This document shows, one piece after another, positions 51,003 to 61,254 of a stretch of 64,000 nucleotides of DNA. The notes beneath the pieces were generated by a model. It saw only the letters and a program-made list of their open reading frames with translations. It had not been told where the DNA came from and did not search any database. A program made the translations under genes and the position numbers. Positions within the stretch are counted from its first letter, which is position 1; the number at the start of each line of letters is the position of its first letter. This DNA is from Kitasatospora sp. MMS16-BH015 (GTDB lineage: Bacteria; Actinomycetota; Actinomycetes; Streptomycetales; Streptomycetaceae): positions 4,464,001 to 4,528,000 of the forward strand of contig NZ_CP025394.1 of the NCBI RefSeq assembly GCF_002943525.1, given 5' to 3'.

Positions 51003-51656
51003 ATGGCGATCGGCGTGAACGAGAAGACGGTCGGACAGCAGCAGGGCGGCCCCTGGTCGGCGCTGCGCCCGGTGGCGGTGGACATCGCGGTGCCGCTGGG
51101 CGCGTACTACGCGGCGCACTCGGTGCTCGGGCTCGGGCTGGTGCCCTCGCTCGCGGTCAGCAGCGTGGTGCCGCTGGTGCGGACGGTGGCGCAGCTGCGG
51201 CGGGACCGCTCGGTGAACGGGCCGGCCCTGCTGATGCTGATGGTCAACCTGGTGGGCATCGCGCTCTCCGCCGTGGCCGGCGACCCCCGGCTGATGATCG
51301 CCAAGGACGGTGCGGTCAGCAGCGTGATCGGCCTCGGCATGCTGGCCTCGGTGGTGATCGGGCGGCCGATGATGACGGCGGCGATGCGGCCGTTCATCGT
51401 CCGGGATGAGGCGGAGAAGGAGGCGGCTTGGGAGCGGGCCTCGGGCGGGGCCCTCTTCCGGCGGTACGAGCGGGCGTTCACGCTGGTCTGGGGCACGGCG
51501 CTGGTCGCGGAGTGCGTGGCGAAGGTCGTCCTCGCGTACACCCTGCCGGTGGCGACGATGGCCTGGCTGAGCACGCTGCTGCTGGTCGGTGCGATCGTGC
51601 TGGCGATGGTGGTGGGGAACGTCTTCGCCGGGAAGATCGCCGAACTGGTGGCGTGA
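51003..51656 (+). CDS. VC0807 family membrane protein
   Basis: ATG 51003 gives 217 residues with five or six hydrophobic helices. DIAVPLGAYYAAHSVLGLGLVPSLAVSSVVPLVRT at the N-terminus and FRRYERAFTLVWGTALVAECVAKVVLAYTLP near the C-terminus are the signature of the VC0807 family. The function is unknown. It is monocistronic between two terminators. Confidence 0.75.
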   Translation: MAIGVNEKTVGQQQGGPWSALRPVAVDIAVPLGAYYAAHSVLGLGLVPSLAVSSVVPLVRTVAQLRRDRSVNGPALLMLMVNLVGIALSAVAGDPRLMIAKDGAVSSVIGLGMLASVVIGRPMMTAAMRPFIVRDEAEKEAAWERASGGALFRRYERAFTLVWGTALVAECVAKVVLAYTLPVATMAWLSTLLLVGAIVLAMVVGNVFAGKIAELVA

Positions 51657-51664
51657 ACCCACTG

Positions 51665-51734
51665 GGGGCGCGGGGAACTGCGCGACTGGCCATGCACCTC
51701 CGTGCACGGTTGATCGCGCAGTTCCCCGCGCCCC
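51665..51734. terminator. Perfect 21-bp inverted repeat between convergent genes
   Basis: The left arm 51665-51685 (containing GGGCGCGGGGAACTGCGCGA) and the right arm 51714-51734 are exact complements. The 28-nt loop holds a smaller TGCAC/GTGCA hairpin. It lies 9 nt after each convergent stop codon. It is the best-preserved member of the dispersed element family. Confidence 0.8.
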
Positions 51735-51742
51735 TGCTGTGG

Positions 51743-53182
51743 TTACTCCTGGATCGGAATGGTTTCCGCCACCGGCGTCGGTGAACTCTGTTGGCTGTTC
51801 ATCGAGTTGAGGAGCTGGCGGGCCAGGCCGAGGCCGGTGCCGCCCATGGTGAGGGCCTTGGCGAACATGTCGCCCATGCCCTCCGCGCCGTTCAGCAGGA
51901 TCATGTGCTCGACGTTGCCGAAGGCCTCGGCGCCGGCCCGGACGATGTCCGGCCAGTTCTCGGCGAGTTGCTGGGCGACCACGGCCTCCTGGTTCTCGGC
52001 CAGGGCGGCCGCGCGGGCCTTGATCGACTCCGCCTCGGCCAGACCGAGGGCGCGGGCGGCCTCGGCGGTCGCGAGGCCCTTGGCCTCGGCTGCGGCGGCC
52101 TCGGCCTGGCCGGTGGCCTTGGTGGCCTCGGCGGAGGCCAGACCGCGGGCCCGGGTGGCCTCGGCCTCGGCGAGGGCGGCGACCTTGACCCGGCTGGCCT
52201 CGGCGGCGGCCTTGAGCTCGGTCTCCTTGGCCTGGGCCTGGGCGGCCGAGATCCGGGCGTCGCGGTCGGCCTCGGCCTTGGTGCGGGTCTCGTAGGCGCG
52301 GGCGTCGGCCGGCTTGCGGACGTCGGCCTGGAGCTGCTGCTCCTTGCGGAAGGCCTCCAGCTCGGCGACCTTGGTCTCCTGGACCACGACCTCCTGGCGG
52401 GCGGCCGCCTGGGCCAGCGGGCCGGCCTGCATCGCGTGGGCGGTGGCCTTCTCCAGCTCGGCCTGGTAACCGGCCTGCTGGATACCGGAGTTGCGGGTGG
52501 CCTCGGCCTTGCGGGCGAAGGCCTCCTGCTCGGCCTCGGTGGCCATCCGGTCGGCCGCGGCGGCCGCGATGCGGGCGTCCCGCTGGACGGCGGCGGCGTG
52601 CGGGGCGGCCAGGTTGGTGATGTACCCGGTCGGGTCGAGGATCTCCTGGATCTGGAGCGAGTCGATGATCAGGCCGAGCTTCTCCATCTCGGAGCCGGAG
52701 GCGGACCGGGTCTCGGCGGTGAGCCGCTCGCGGTCGCGGATCATGTCCTCGACCGTCAAGGAGCCGACGATGGAACGGAGATGGCCGGCGAAGACGTTGT
52801 GGACCCGGGGGCCCATCGAGGTCTGCTGGCCGAGGAAGCGGCGGGCCGCGTTGGCGATCGAGACCAGGTCGTCGCCCACCTTGAAGATGACGACGCCCTT
52901 GACGTGCACCGGGATGCCCTGGGACGTCACGCACTCGACGTCCAGGTCGGCCTCGTTGAGGTCGAGCGAGAGCCGGCGGACCACCTGGAGGCCCGGGGTC
53001 ACGAGCGTGCCCCGGCCGGTGACGATGCGGAAGCCAAGCCCGTCGCCGACCCCCTCGGTGCGGTGCTTGGAGCCGGAGATGATGAGAGCCTCGTCCGGCT
53101 CGGCGACCCGCCACATCATCTTGAAGAGCACGACGACCAGTACGACAGCGGCGATGGCGCCGCCCAAAACGCCGATGAACAT
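51743..53182 (-). CDS. Flotillin-like SPFH domain protein
   Basis: The product has 479 residues. An N-terminal membrane helix (residues 4-22) is followed by an SPFH/Band 7 domain (about 25-210; VECVTSQGIPVHVKGVVIFKVGDD). The long Ala/Glu-rich coiled coil (about 210-420) carries repeated AEAxxAK heptads. The C-terminus has WPDIVRAGAEAFGNVEHMILLNGAEGM. Flotillins organise membrane microdomains. The NfeD-like gene upstream on the same strand is the usual partner. Confidence 0.9.
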   Translation of the reverse strand: MFIGVLGGAIAAVVLVVVLFKMMWRVAEPDEALIISGSKHRTEGVGDGLGFRIVTGRGTLVTPGLQVVRRLSLDLNEADLDVECVTSQGIPVHVKGVVIFKVGDDLVSIANAARRFLGQQTSMGPRVHNVFAGHLRSIVGSLTVEDMIRDRERLTAETRSASGSEMEKLGLIIDSLQIQEILDPTGYITNLAAPHAAAVQRDARIAAAAADRMATEAEQEAFARKAEATRNSGIQQAGYQAELEKATAHAMQAGPLAQAAARQEVVVQETKVAELEAFRKEQQLQADVRKPADARAYETRTKAEADRDARISAAQAQAKETELKAAAEASRVKVAALAEAEATRARGLASAEATKATGQAEAAAAEAKGLATAEAARALGLAEAESIKARAAALAENQEAVVAQQLAENWPDIVRAGAEAFGNVEHMILLNGAEGMGDMFAKALTMGGTGLGLARQLLNSMNSQQSSPTPVAETIPIQE

Positions 53183-53322
53183 CGGCAGATTCCCCCTTCA
53201 GGGCACACCGGCGTCCCGTGGCTGCGCGAGTTGTGCAGGGTTGCGCGGGACGCGGTGGCAGATCGAGATTGTGCGCCTGTCGGATTCCGTTGGGAAGGGC
53301 GGGGTGCCGGTTGTCGGGGTCG

Positions 53323-53541
53323 TTATGCGGTCAGTGGCGCGACGTACACCGTGCGTGGTGGCTGGTACTCGACCACCAGCACCTGACTCCCGATCGGCAG
53401 CGGCTCGCCGGGCACCGCGAGGTAGGCGAGGAACGCCTCCGTCCCGCCGCGCTCGGGGACGTGCACCAGCACCTCCCCCACCAGGCCCGCGCCGATCCTC
53501 CCGGTCACCCGGCCGGTGGTCCCGATCATCCCCGTCGTCAT
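53323..53541 (-). CDS. NfeD-like OB-fold protein
   Basis: The product has 72 residues from ATG 53541. The chain RIGAGLVGEVLVHVPERGG and PLPIGSQVLVVEYQPPRTVYVAPL resembles the C-terminal OB-fold domain of NfeD proteins without their membrane or protease parts. It lies 140 bp upstream of the flotillin gene on the same strand, as in NfeD-flotillin operons. The gap between them shows no clear signal. Confidence 0.7.
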   Translation of the reverse strand: MTTGMIGTTGRVTGRIGAGLVGEVLVHVPERGGTEAFLAYLAVPGEPLPIGSQVLVVEYQPPRTVYVAPLTA

Positions 53542-53677
53542 GCGAGCCCTTTCGTCATGCCGGCCCCGTCGTCACGCCCGGAGTCTGCCACCCGTCCGAC
53601 GGCTGGAACCCTGCTGGACCAGCTCCCTCCGGCCCGCTACGGTGGCGGATGTCTTGTCGCGGGCAATTCCGCCCGAC

Positions 53678-53784
53678 GACACGGGAGCTCGGAGCACCGG
53701 GCTGAGAGGGCGCTGACGGATCTCTGCATCCACCTGCTGCGCCGACCGCAGGAACCTGACCGGGTAATGCCGGCGTAGGGAGAT
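53678..53784 (+). promoter_or_regulatory. TPP riboswitch upstream of thiC
   Basis: The leader contains the conserved THI-box parts in order: ACACGGGAGC, GGGCTGAGAGGG (the pyrimidine-sensing CUGAGA), then CCTGACCGGGTAATGCCGGC and GTAGGGAG. It ends 10 nt before the thiC start, so binding of thiamin pyrophosphate can hide the ribosome-binding site. Confidence 0.92.
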
Positions 53785-53794
53785 AGAGGGTCTC

Positions 53795-55603
<1,809 letters not shown>

Positions 55604-55762
55604 CGGCCGACCCAGAACGGCGCCGCACCGGGAGGCAGGAGGGGGTCTCCCGGCGCGGCGCTTCGGCTTGCTCGTTCGGCTTAGTCTCCGCGAGTCGGTT
55701 CTTAGGCGAACCTGTTCGCGCGGTTCCCTGGAGAGGCAACGCCTGCGTAGGGAGACGGATCG

Positions 55763-56371
55763 ATGACTGATCAGCAGCCGTCCGGCCAGGAACGGCCCGA
55801 AGGTGAGCCGGCCGATGGACAGGGGGGACCGGCCAAGGGGTGGGGGCAGCAACCGCCACCCGGGCAGTCGCCGTACGGGCCGCCGCCGCCAGGTTGGAGC
55901 CAGCAGCCGCCGGCTCCTCCCAAGCGCCGTTTCGGCCGGGGTGTTCTCGTCGGCTGCCTCAGCGCGGTCGTGCTACTCGTCGTGCTGATCGTGGTCATCG
56001 TCCTAGCCGTCGGGGGGAGCAGCAAGAAGTCCCCGACCAGCCCCAGCTCCACCGGTAGCGGCGTGCAGTCGACCGGAGGGGCGCACCCGCCGGAGGCGGA
56101 TGTGACGGTCACCTCCTGCGACGTGGACCCGACGACCTCGATCCCCAGCGCCAAGCTGGAGATCGTCAACCACAGCTCGAAGTCTTCGGACTACAGCATC
56201 TCGGTGGAGTTCGTGGACGCGAACGGCACCCGGGTGGCTGAGGGCGCGGCGCTCCAGAACCACCTTGGACCGGGCCAGAAGGCAGAGGACACGGCCGGTG
56301 GTACGGCTCAGGTGAGTGGCAAGGTCACCTGTCGGGTGACCTCTGTGAACCGGATTTCAGCGGTCGGGTAA
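55763..56371 (+). CDS. Single-pass membrane protein with Pro-rich cytoplasmic tail (cargo 1)
   Basis: ATG 55763, after GGGAGACGGATCG, gives 202 residues. The first 52 are Gln/Pro/Gly-rich, then comes one membrane helix (about 62-84, GCLSAVVLLVVLIVVIVLAV). A Ser/Thr linker and an extracellular beta domain follow (DVTVTSCDVDPT, IVNHSSKSSDYSISVEFVDANGTRVAEG), similar to FxLYD-type domains. A pair of Cys could form a disulfide. It sits between two thiC-end repeats, so it is probably element cargo. Function unknown. Confidence 0.75.
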   Translation: MTDQQPSGQERPEGEPADGQGGPAKGWGQQPPPGQSPYGPPPPGWSQQPPAPPKRRFGRGVLVGCLSAVVLLVVLIVVIVLAVGGSSKKSPTSPSSTGSGVQSTGGAHPPEADVTVTSCDVDPTTSIPSAKLEIVNHSSKSSDYSISVEFVDANGTRVAEGAALQNHLGPGQKAEDTAGGTAQVSGKVTCRVTSVNRISAVG

Positions 56372-56418
56372 CCGTGGCGGCGCCGAGGCGATGAACGTGC
56401 CGCGGGCCGAGACGCCAT

Positions 56419-56802
56419 ATGTCAGTGCTGGTCGGCATGATCTCGAGCATGGATGCCGGCCTGACCATCTTGAGCCAGGAGTTCGACGCCGAGGAGGGGA
56501 GCTTTCTGCTGCGGCTGCGGTGTGACCTGCACTGGGACCGGGCGGCCTTCAGTAGGTTGGAACGGGCCATGCGGCTCGTCTGCGAGCAGACCCAGGCAGC
56601 CACCCAGCTCGATCGCTGGGTGGCTGAAGGCTTTCACAGCGTCCCATCCTGGGTGGCGGACTGGACCGCACACCCCCAATTCCCGAGACCGGAGCCGGAC
56701 AGGTACTACCGGGCCTGCATTGAGCGGTTGAGTGACCTGGCCACTTGGTACTTCCAGGGGTATCACGACTATCTGGAGCCACACTCCTGGGCTGAACTGT
56801 GA
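56419..56802 (+). CDS. Hypothetical protein (cargo 1)
   Basis: The product has 127 residues from ATG 56419. It is acidic and rich in Trp, Tyr and Arg (LRCDLHWDRAAFSRLERAMRLV, WVAEGFHSVPSWVADWTAHPQFPR, YFQGYHDYLEPHSWAEL). There is no signal peptide and no membrane helix. I do not recognise the family. The GC content is lower than in core genes, consistent with acquired DNA. It follows the membrane protein by 47 nt. Confidence 0.7.
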   Translation: MSVLVGMISSMDAGLTILSQEFDAEEGSFLLRLRCDLHWDRAAFSRLERAMRLVCEQTQAATQLDRWVAEGFHSVPSWVADWTAHPQFPRPEPDRYYRACIERLSDLATWYFQGYHDYLEPHSWAEL

Positions 56803-56863
56803 CCACCGAGCACTTCGGACGTTCGACAGTTCCCAATGTGCTGCTTCCGCGCCCAAGTTGTCG

Positions 56864-57081
56864 TCGATGAAGATCAGTCGATCCATCAATGAGAAGTTCG
56901 GCGCCGGGGCGGCATCGCTGGAGTACGACGAGGCGGCTGTCGAGGGCATGAAGGCCAAGTCCGAGGAGTTCGCGGCCCAGGGCAACCGGGTCTACCTCCC
57001 GCTGGCCGACTGACGGGCAGCCCCAGAACGGCGCCGCACCGGGAGGCCGAAGGGGGTCTCCCGGCGCGTCGCTCTGCCTGT
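56864..57081 (+). pseudogene. thiC 3'-end duplicate, copy 2
   Basis: It matches the native end from TCGATGAAGATCAG through the stop and terminator. The encoded end differs in few residues (KISRSINEKF, AASLEYDE). Weaker similarity continues about 30 nt to the left, where the ThiC cluster region reads C-A-A-S-A-P-K-L-S: two of the three cluster Cys are Ser. It is a partial copy without a gene start. Confidence 0.85.
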
Positions 57082-57117
57082 TGTCGTGGGCGGTAGGGGG
57101 CTGCCCGCACAACAGGT

Positions 57118-57852
57118 CTATCCGCCGTTGGAGGACTGCGCCTGCCGGAGTCGTTGGACCTGCTTGTTGATCAGTTCCAGGGGGAAGGTCGAACTCCCAC
57201 CGACATCGAGCATGTTGAAGATGGCGATAGTGCTTCCGGCGCGCACCACAGTGAACTGGTCGTTCCGAACCTGTGGCGAACCGACGTTCGTGGGGATGAG
57301 CTCGCGGAAGCTCACCGCCTCGTCCCCGACCTGCGGACCCTGCTCCACCCGGATCTCTGCTGTGAATTCGCCTGTGCGGCCGGACCCCCGGTAACTCCGG
57401 CACGAGCTGAGGGAATCTCTGAGCTGGGTGAAAGTCCGTTGAGCCGACCCGTCCGGATAGGCAGCGAGGATCGACCCGCCGGGCCAGATGTCGTCCTTCC
57501 AGTTGAAGATCTGGTGGACCGCCGCAGATGCTCCGACACCTGTCCTGATGTTGATGATGGTTTGGCAAGCGGGGTTTGAGACAGGCGGGGAGGAACTGCT
57601 CCTGCTACCGAAGCTGGGAAGCGAGACGTCGATCCCGCCTTGGTGCGCTTGCGGGACCTCTCCGTCCTTGAAGGTGAGCTCTCGCAACTGCGCAGCGGTC
57701 AACGGCACCTTGGCGGCCCCGCTGGAAGCGGTGGACTGGTCGGCTTGCCCCGCAGGGTGCGGTTGCTGGGCTGTTCCGCACCCGCCCAATATGAGTGCTC
57801 CCATGACCGCGGCGATCGCCGCTGACAGCGACCGTACTTTACGAGCCTGCAT
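57118..57852 (-). CDS. Secreted lipoprotein (cargo 2)
   Basis: ATG 57852 gives 244 residues. The N-terminus QARKVRSLSAAIAAVMGAL ends in the lipobox LGGC (Cys about 25), so it is lipid-anchored outside the cell. The mature part (AAQLRELTFKDGEVPQAHQGGI, AVHQIFNWKDDIWPGGSILAAYPD, SCRSYRGSGRTGEFTAEIRVEQGPQVGDEAVSF) resembles extracellular sensor domains of the PknH type. It is the only gene between repeats 2 and 3 and is on the opposite strand to thiC. Function unknown. Confidence 0.75.
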   Translation of the reverse strand: MQARKVRSLSAAIAAVMGALILGGCGTAQQPHPAGQADQSTASSGAAKVPLTAAQLRELTFKDGEVPQAHQGGIDVSLPSFGSRSSSSPPVSNPACQTIINIRTGVGASAAVHQIFNWKDDIWPGGSILAAYPDGSAQRTFTQLRDSLSSCRSYRGSGRTGEFTAEIRVEQGPQVGDEAVSFRELIPTNVGSPQVRNDQFTVVRAGSTIAIFNMLDVGGSSTFPLELINKQVQRLRQAQSSNGG

Positions 57853-58014
57853 GTGTCCCCCTGGATCACGCGGATGAGGCGACCGAGGTTAGTGGGATGC
57901 GAGAGCTGGGAACAGCTGGCACCGGCCTTGTCACTGTGCCGGCCAGCGTCACCGTGATCAGCCGGTTGTTCTCGATGCCGGTGCCGATGTGCCGGTTCCG
58001 GCCTGAAGTGGTCT

Positions 58015-58230
58015 TCGATGAAGATCAGCAAATCCATCAATGAGAAGTTCGGCGCCGGGGCGGCATCGCCGGAGTACGACGAGGCGGCTGTCGAGGGCAT
58101 GAAGGCCAAGTCCGAGGAGTTCGCGGCCCAGGGCAACCGGGTCTACCTCCCCCTGGCCGACTGACGGCCGACCCAGGACGGCGCCGCACCGGGAGGCAGG
58201 AGGGGGTTCCCGGCGCGGCGCTTCGGCCTG
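58015..58230 (+). pseudogene. thiC 3'-end duplicate, copy 3
   Basis: It is nearly identical to the native thiC end and terminator, closer than copy 2. Left of the repeat the cluster region reads C-A-G-S-G-L-K-W-S, again with Ser at the second and third cluster Cys. The accessory region begins directly to its right. Confidence 0.85.
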
Positions 58231-58596
58231 TCAGGTCGTGACAGCTTCCGTGGAGCCAGTTGAGTAGACGCTGCGGCATACGGCTACGAGATCCTCGGCA
58301 TGGATGGCTCCGTATTGCTCGGGCGTCACCATGTCCACCGCCTGGAGAACCTGATGAGCGGACTTGGATCGGTAGCCGTTGGCGCTGTCATCTGTGGTCA
58401 CGGCGACCGCCCAGTACTTGGCCAGAATCGGCGACTCCTGGAAGGTTCGGTAGGTCAAGGTGTCGCGCAGATCCATATCCTTGATCTCGACGTTAAGTCC
58501 CTCAGCCAGGGCCTCTCTTGCGTAGTCGAGGGCCTTATCGAGGCTCATGGTGTACAAGGTCAGAGGCCGACCGTTCGGCTCGCGTGGGATCGCCAT
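58231..58596 (-). CDS. Hypothetical protein next to the third thiC repeat
   Basis: The product has 121 residues. It is a small cytoplasmic protein: SLDKALDYAREALAEGLNVEIKDMDLRDTLTYRTFQES, then YWAVAVTTDDSANGYRSK and a helical end. I do not recognise the family. Its stop touches the end of the third repeat, so it marks the left edge of the accessory region. Its promoter is in the 252-bp gap shared with the divergent Nudix gene, where I see no other feature. Confidence 0.7.
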   Translation of the reverse strand: MAIPREPNGRPLTLYTMSLDKALDYAREALAEGLNVEIKDMDLRDTLTYRTFQESPILAKYWAVAVTTDDSANGYRSKSAHQVLQAVDMVTPEQYGAIHAEDLVAVCRSVYSTGSTEAVTT

Positions 58597-58848
58597 GTCT
58601 GCAGGCTACAAGGCAGGTCCGTCGATCGAGCGGTCAACTCGGCATTATGGGAGGGGAGTCCAGCGGCCCCCGGCCACTGGTCGGCTGTTGCCGCGAGTTG
58701 GTTGGCAGCGGTGCCAGCAACAATTCGGTCAGTGCGGCATCCTGGCGCGCGGACGCCTATTCGTCAGGGTGACGCAAATTCGCTGGAACGGGCGTGCCGG
58801 TCTTCTCGTCTCTGACATGCTGAGGGTCCACCGAGAGGGGCCGTCGCG

Positions 58849-59382
58849 ATGCAGTGGAAGATCCACGGGGAACGTCCGATCTACGAGAACCCATGGGTGA
58901 ACCTGTGGCTGGCTGATGTCGAGCAGCCCGACGGGCACCGGTGGGAACACCACGTGGTCAAGCTGCGGCACCTCGCGGTCGCCGCCTTGGTGAACGCTGA
59001 GAAGCAGGTGTTGATGATGTGGCGGCACCGCTTCATCACCGACTCGTGGGCCTGGGAACTGCCCATGGGCCTGATCGAAGCTGACGAGACTCCGGCCGAG
59101 GCCGCCGCGCGTGAGGTGCTGGAGGAGACCGGCTGGAAGACCGGCGAGATCAAGCCGCTCATCTACGCCCAACCGGCGAACGGCATCACGGACTCCGAGC
59201 ACTTCGTCTTCCGGGCCGACGCGGTCGAGTACGTGGGGCCGCCGACCGAGCGCAACGAGTCGGACCGCATCGAGTGGATTCCGTTGGCCGACCTGCGCGG
59301 CATGATCGACCGCCGCGAGATCGTCAGCAGCGGCACGCTGGTCGGCGTGCTCTACCTGCTGCTGGATGAGGCCGGCCTCTGA
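58849..59382 (+). CDS. Nudix hydrolase (ADP-ribose pyrophosphatase-like)
   Basis: ATG 58849 gives 177 residues. The order is IYENPWVNLWLADVEQPDG, then VVKLRHLAVAALVN and the Nudix box GLIEADETPAEAAAREVLEETGW (residues about 75-97). EHFVFRADAVEYVGPP follows. The layout resembles ADP-ribose pyrophosphatases. It is an accessory copy, distinct from the one at 46557, and is convergent with the XRE gene with only 2 nt between stops. Confidence 0.85.
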   Translation: MQWKIHGERPIYENPWVNLWLADVEQPDGHRWEHHVVKLRHLAVAALVNAEKQVLMMWRHRFITDSWAWELPMGLIEADETPAEAAAREVLEETGWKTGEIKPLIYAQPANGITDSEHFVFRADAVEYVGPPTERNESDRIEWIPLADLRGMIDRREIVSSGTLVGVLYLLLDEAGL

Positions 59383-59384
59383 CG

Positions 59385-60704
59385 TCACCGAGTCGCCAAC
59401 GCGCCGATCCTGCGGACCAGCTCCGAGGCGATCGGCGCGTTCCGGTAGGGGCGCAGTAGCTCGCTGAACTCCTGGAGGTGGGCGAGCACCCTGGGCGACT
59501 CCACGTCCGTTGCGAGATCTAGTGCTTCCGTCGCCGTCACGCAAGCTAACTCGACTTCTTGACGCTGGAGTTGAGTGCGGGCGAGCCAGAATGTGTGGAA
59601 GGCGCGCCCTCGGTGGTTGGTTGCTGTCTCGCCCTGTAGGGCCTCGGCGATGAGTGGTTCGGCTGCGTCGACGTCGCCCAGCTGTCCGAGGGCGATGCCG
59701 GTGTCAACGGTCAGTTTGGTGCGGTCGAAGTACTGGACCCACGCCGGATCGTCGTCCGTCGGGTCGATCCGGTCGAACTGGTGCAGCGCCTCGTTGATCA
59801 AAAGGTGCGTTGCCTCCCGGTCGTGCTCGGTGGCGTGGCCGAACGCCTCACGCATGGACAACATCGCCATCAACCGGGGAGTGCCACCGGAGATGCGGGC
59901 GCTGTCCTGGGCGGCCCGAGCGAGCGTGATGGCCTCACTTGCCTGGTCCTGGTAGGTCGCCTGGAGGCTGAGGCAGGCCAGAACGTTGGCGACGAACGGG
60001 CGGTCGTCGATCTCGCGTGCCAGGCGGAGCGACTCGACGAAGTATCCCCGAGCGGTGCTGTACTGCCGTGCGTCGAAGTAGGTCCAGCCGGTCAGTCGTG
60101 CGAGTTCGGCTGCGATGCCGTGGAGGCTCCGGCGGAAGTTGGGTTCGGCGGTGTCGTGCAGTATGCCTTTCACGTACCTGAGTTGGCCGATCACTGCTGG
60201 CCGGAGGGCTTCGCCGCCGTGCTCGTCGTCCCGTCGCCAATAGTCCTCGATCGACGCTTGCAGTGAGCGCAGGACGGTGGGCGTGACTCGGGTGCCGGCT
60301 GCGATGGCGAGGATCTCGTCCAACCCGGTGCTGGGCGGCGGAGACTCCGGAAGCCAGGGGGCTACCGCCTGTCGGGGGATCGGGGTCAGCTGGTCCGCAG
60401 GGGGAGCCGTGGGGAGTTCCCAGCTCCGAGCAGCGAGGCCGAGCCGGTGCCCGGGAATCCTCAGGCCATCTGCGATGCGCTCGATCACGGTGATATTGGT
60501 GATCTTCGGCTTGCCGTTCATGACCTCGCCCACCCTGCTGGGCGTCAGGTCGCATGCCCGCGCGATGCGTGAGGCATGGAACCCACCTTTGCGCTTGGCA
60601 AGTTGGAAGATTAGTGCGAAGTCTCGCGCGGCACAGGCCGCGATCATCTCAGGATCGGCAAGTAGTCGGCTTGGCAGCCCTGGTGACGCCGTGGAGTCGG
60701 TCAT
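59385..60704 (-). CDS. XRE-type regulator with TPR-like C-terminus
   Basis: ATG 60704 follows GGTGGGGGT; ATG 60734 lacks a ribosome-binding site. The product has 439 residues. The N-terminal helix-turn-helix reads HASRIARACDLTPSRVGEVMNGKPKITNITVIERIADGL (about 42-80). The rest is helical with TPR-like repeats (ARQYSTARGYFVESLRLAREI, LGDVDAAEPLIAEAL). Such regulators sense a peptide or other ligand in streptomycete accessory regions. It is divergent from the HATPase/RiPP unit and is a good candidate for its control. Confidence 0.8.
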   Translation of the reverse strand: MTDSTASPGLPSRLLADPEMIAACAARDFALIFQLAKRKGGFHASRIARACDLTPSRVGEVMNGKPKITNITVIERIADGLRIPGHRLGLAARSWELPTAPPADQLTPIPRQAVAPWLPESPPPSTGLDEILAIAAGTRVTPTVLRSLQASIEDYWRRDDEHGGEALRPAVIGQLRYVKGILHDTAEPNFRRSLHGIAAELARLTGWTYFDARQYSTARGYFVESLRLAREIDDRPFVANVLACLSLQATYQDQASEAITLARAAQDSARISGGTPRLMAMLSMREAFGHATEHDREATHLLINEALHQFDRIDPTDDDPAWVQYFDRTKLTVDTGIALGQLGDVDAAEPLIAEALQGETATNHRGRAFHTFWLARTQLQRQEVELACVTATEALDLATDVESPRVLAHLQEFSELLRPYRNAPIASELVRRIGALATR

Positions 60705-60769
60705 GTCCGGCACCCCCACCACCGGGTTGATCATCGCTCAGTGTCACGCTGGATAACTGACCGCGAGTT

Positions 60770-60784
60770 TACCCATGGTGGGTA
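60770..60784. promoter_or_regulatory. Palindrome in the divergent XRE/HATPase promoter region
   Basis: TACCCATGGTGGGTA has 6-bp arms around TGG. It lies between the XRE start and the plus-strand unit, where an autoregulated operator would be. Confidence 0.4.
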
Positions 60785-60882
60785 CACGCGCTGGCCTTAA
60801 TTGGGAACGGGCTTCCCGGCAATCCTGTGAGTCCACCGGGGAAGCCCGGGGCACTCGACCAGAAGGAAGGCGTCCCGTGCTG

Positions 60883-61254
60883 ATGAGCCTCACCGACACC
60901 GCCGTGTTCCCTGCCCCTCAGGCGTGGGACGTCGAGCCCGATCCGGCTGCTGTTCCGCCTGCGCGTCAGCTGATCAGGGAGATCGTCGAGTCCTGGCAAG
61001 TCCAGCTGTCAGACGGTGCGTTGCGGGAGATCGCAGACTGGAGGTCCGCATGTCCGGCAGTATCGCTGCAACGTCCGCCGACTCTTCGGGTGCCGTGCTC
61101 GTCGAGGTCCAAGCGGTTGGCCCTGGCGACCTGGGCTGCCTTCTGGAGCTGCCGTGTCTTCCCGAATCCGCAGGGACCGCCCGAAAGTTGGTGGCCGCTG
61201 CCGTGGCGGCCTGGTCTGCCGAGCAACTTCGCGAGGTGGCCGAGCTGTTGGTGA
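60883..61254 (+). pseudogene. Truncated HATPase-like gene (5' remnant)
   Basis: The start is ATG 60883 (or GTG 60877) after AGAAGGAAGG. The first roughly 55 residues (VPPARQLIREIVESWQVQLSDGALREIAD) match the front of streptomycete anti-sigma-type HATPases. After WRSACP the frame reads as noise, because it runs inside the next gene in another phase. The conserved N-box is missing. It looks like the front of a HATPase gene broken by a deletion or frameshift. A short leader ORF coupled to the next gene is the alternative. Confidence 0.5.

Noticed and set aside
55704..55757. Second TPP riboswitch before the cargo 1 membrane protein (GAACCTG ... GCGTAGGGAG)
   Set aside because: The tail resembles the thiC leader, but the CTGAGA half and the GGGTAATGCC part are absent. 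At most it is a decayed fragment.
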